A stretch of 5,553 bases of DNA. Source: Microbacteriaceae bacterium. Its GTDB lineage: Bacteria; Actinomycetota; Actinomycetes; Actinomycetales; Microbacteriaceae. Each line of letters starts with the position of its first letter. Position 1 is the stretch's first letter. Under the pieces are notes generated by a model. It saw nothing but the letters and a program-made list of their open reading frames with translations, was not told where the DNA came from and ran no database searches. Both the position numbers and the translations under genes were made by a program. Below are positions 5,213 through 5,553 of this stretch, piece by piece. Location: the NCBI GenBank assembly GCA_947447385.1, contig CANFKN010000094.1:1-5553 (forward strand), given 5' to 3'.

Positions 5213-5553
5213 ATGGCAACCATCACCTTAACCCCAGAGAACTTCAGCGAAACCGTTTCGGCTGACGGCATCGCAGTTGTCGATTTTTGGGCAGCCTGGT
5301 GTGGCCCCTGCGTGGCTTTTGCGCCAGTCTTCGAGGCAGCTGCTGATAAAAACCCAGACGTTCGTTTTGGCAAAGTTGACACAGAAGCACAACAAGCGCT
5401 CGCGGGGGCGTTTGAAATCACTTCGATTCCGACGCTCATGGTTTTTCGCGACAACATCCTGCTTTATAACCGCGCTGGGGCTTTGCCCGCGCCAGCTTTT
5501 GACGACCTAATTGCGCAGGTCAAGGCACTCGACATGGATGCCGTTCGCGCAGA
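5213..5553 (+). CDS. Thioredoxin (3' end outside the window)
   Basis: Open from ATG at 5213 to the right edge, giving 113 residues and an incomplete codon. The thioredoxin fold is clear: VVDFWAAWCGPC (22-33) has the redox-active Cys30 and Cys33, and ITSIPTLMVF (69-78) has the cis-proline at 73. There is no signal peptide or membrane anchor, so it should be a cytosolic disulfide reductase. The stretch GKVDTEAQQALAGAF (53-67) and the end ALDMDAVRA resemble a thioredoxin group common in actinobacteria of about 120-125 residues, so only a few residues are probably missing. Position 34 is Val where classical thioredoxins have Lys or Arg. It is very likely co-transcribed with the reductase gene 37 bp upstream. 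The frame runs on the opposite diagonal to a minus-strand open frame over the same bases, which has no family resemblance. Confidence 0.93.
   Translation, partial: MATITLTPENFSETVSADGIAVVDFWAAWCGPCVAFAPVFEAAADKNPDVRFGKVDTEAQQALAGAFEITSIPTLMVFRDNILLYNRAGALPAPAFDDLIAQVKALDMDAVRA

Noticed and set aside
1..5553. A novel defence, mobile or biosynthetic system
   Set aside because: All six genes belong to well-known housekeeping or stress families. There are no transposase, integrase, toxin-antitoxin, CRISPR or phage-like genes in the window.

Overview
The window looks like ordinary chromosomal sequence from an actinobacterium with a moderate GC content (roughly half G+C by eye). The protein styles fit a streamlined, lower-GC member of the Microbacteriaceae, such as the freshwater Rhodoluna/Aquiluna group. 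That placement is inferred from recalled family resemblance (SSB, EttA, TesB, thioredoxin), not from a search. Six protein genes are supported, five complete and one cut by the right edge. I see no mobile element, CRISPR array, tRNA, rRNA or defence system.

Left part (1-2936). A type II acyl-CoA thioesterase gene (tesB, + strand) converges on ettA (- strand), the ABC-F translational throttle protein. Only 3 bp separate the two stop codons, and both stops lie in one short inverted repeat. Upstream of ettA is a 255-bp non-coding stretch with dense structure. It holds a 13-bp perfect inverted repeat around a smaller hairpin, a short competing hairpin with a T-run, a second inverted repeat that loops out a run of ten G, and five perfect tandem copies of a 13-bp unit. 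This stretch is the least explained part of the window.

Middle (2937-3425). A single-stranded DNA-binding protein gene (- strand, TTG start) lies upstream of ettA on the same strand. The protein lacks the usual acidic DDDIPF-like tip and resembles the second SSB paralogue (SSBb type) of actinobacteria. From memory, the SSBb-EttA adjacency also occurs in mycobacteria (Rv2478c-Rv2477c).

Right part (3603-5553). msrA (- strand) and an aldo-keto reductase of the L-glyceraldehyde-3-phosphate reductase type (+ strand) are divergent, with only 22 bp between their start codons. The reductase is followed 37 bp later by a thioredoxin gene that runs off the window. These three genes make a plausible oxidative and carbonyl stress group: MsrA repairs methionine sulfoxide and is normally recycled by thioredoxin, and the reductase detoxifies reactive aldehydes. 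msrA has a good candidate leaderless promoter whose -35 box lies inside the reductase coding region.

The coding content is conventional. The observations most worth following are the structured ettA leader, the tandem repeat, and the leaderless divergent promoter.
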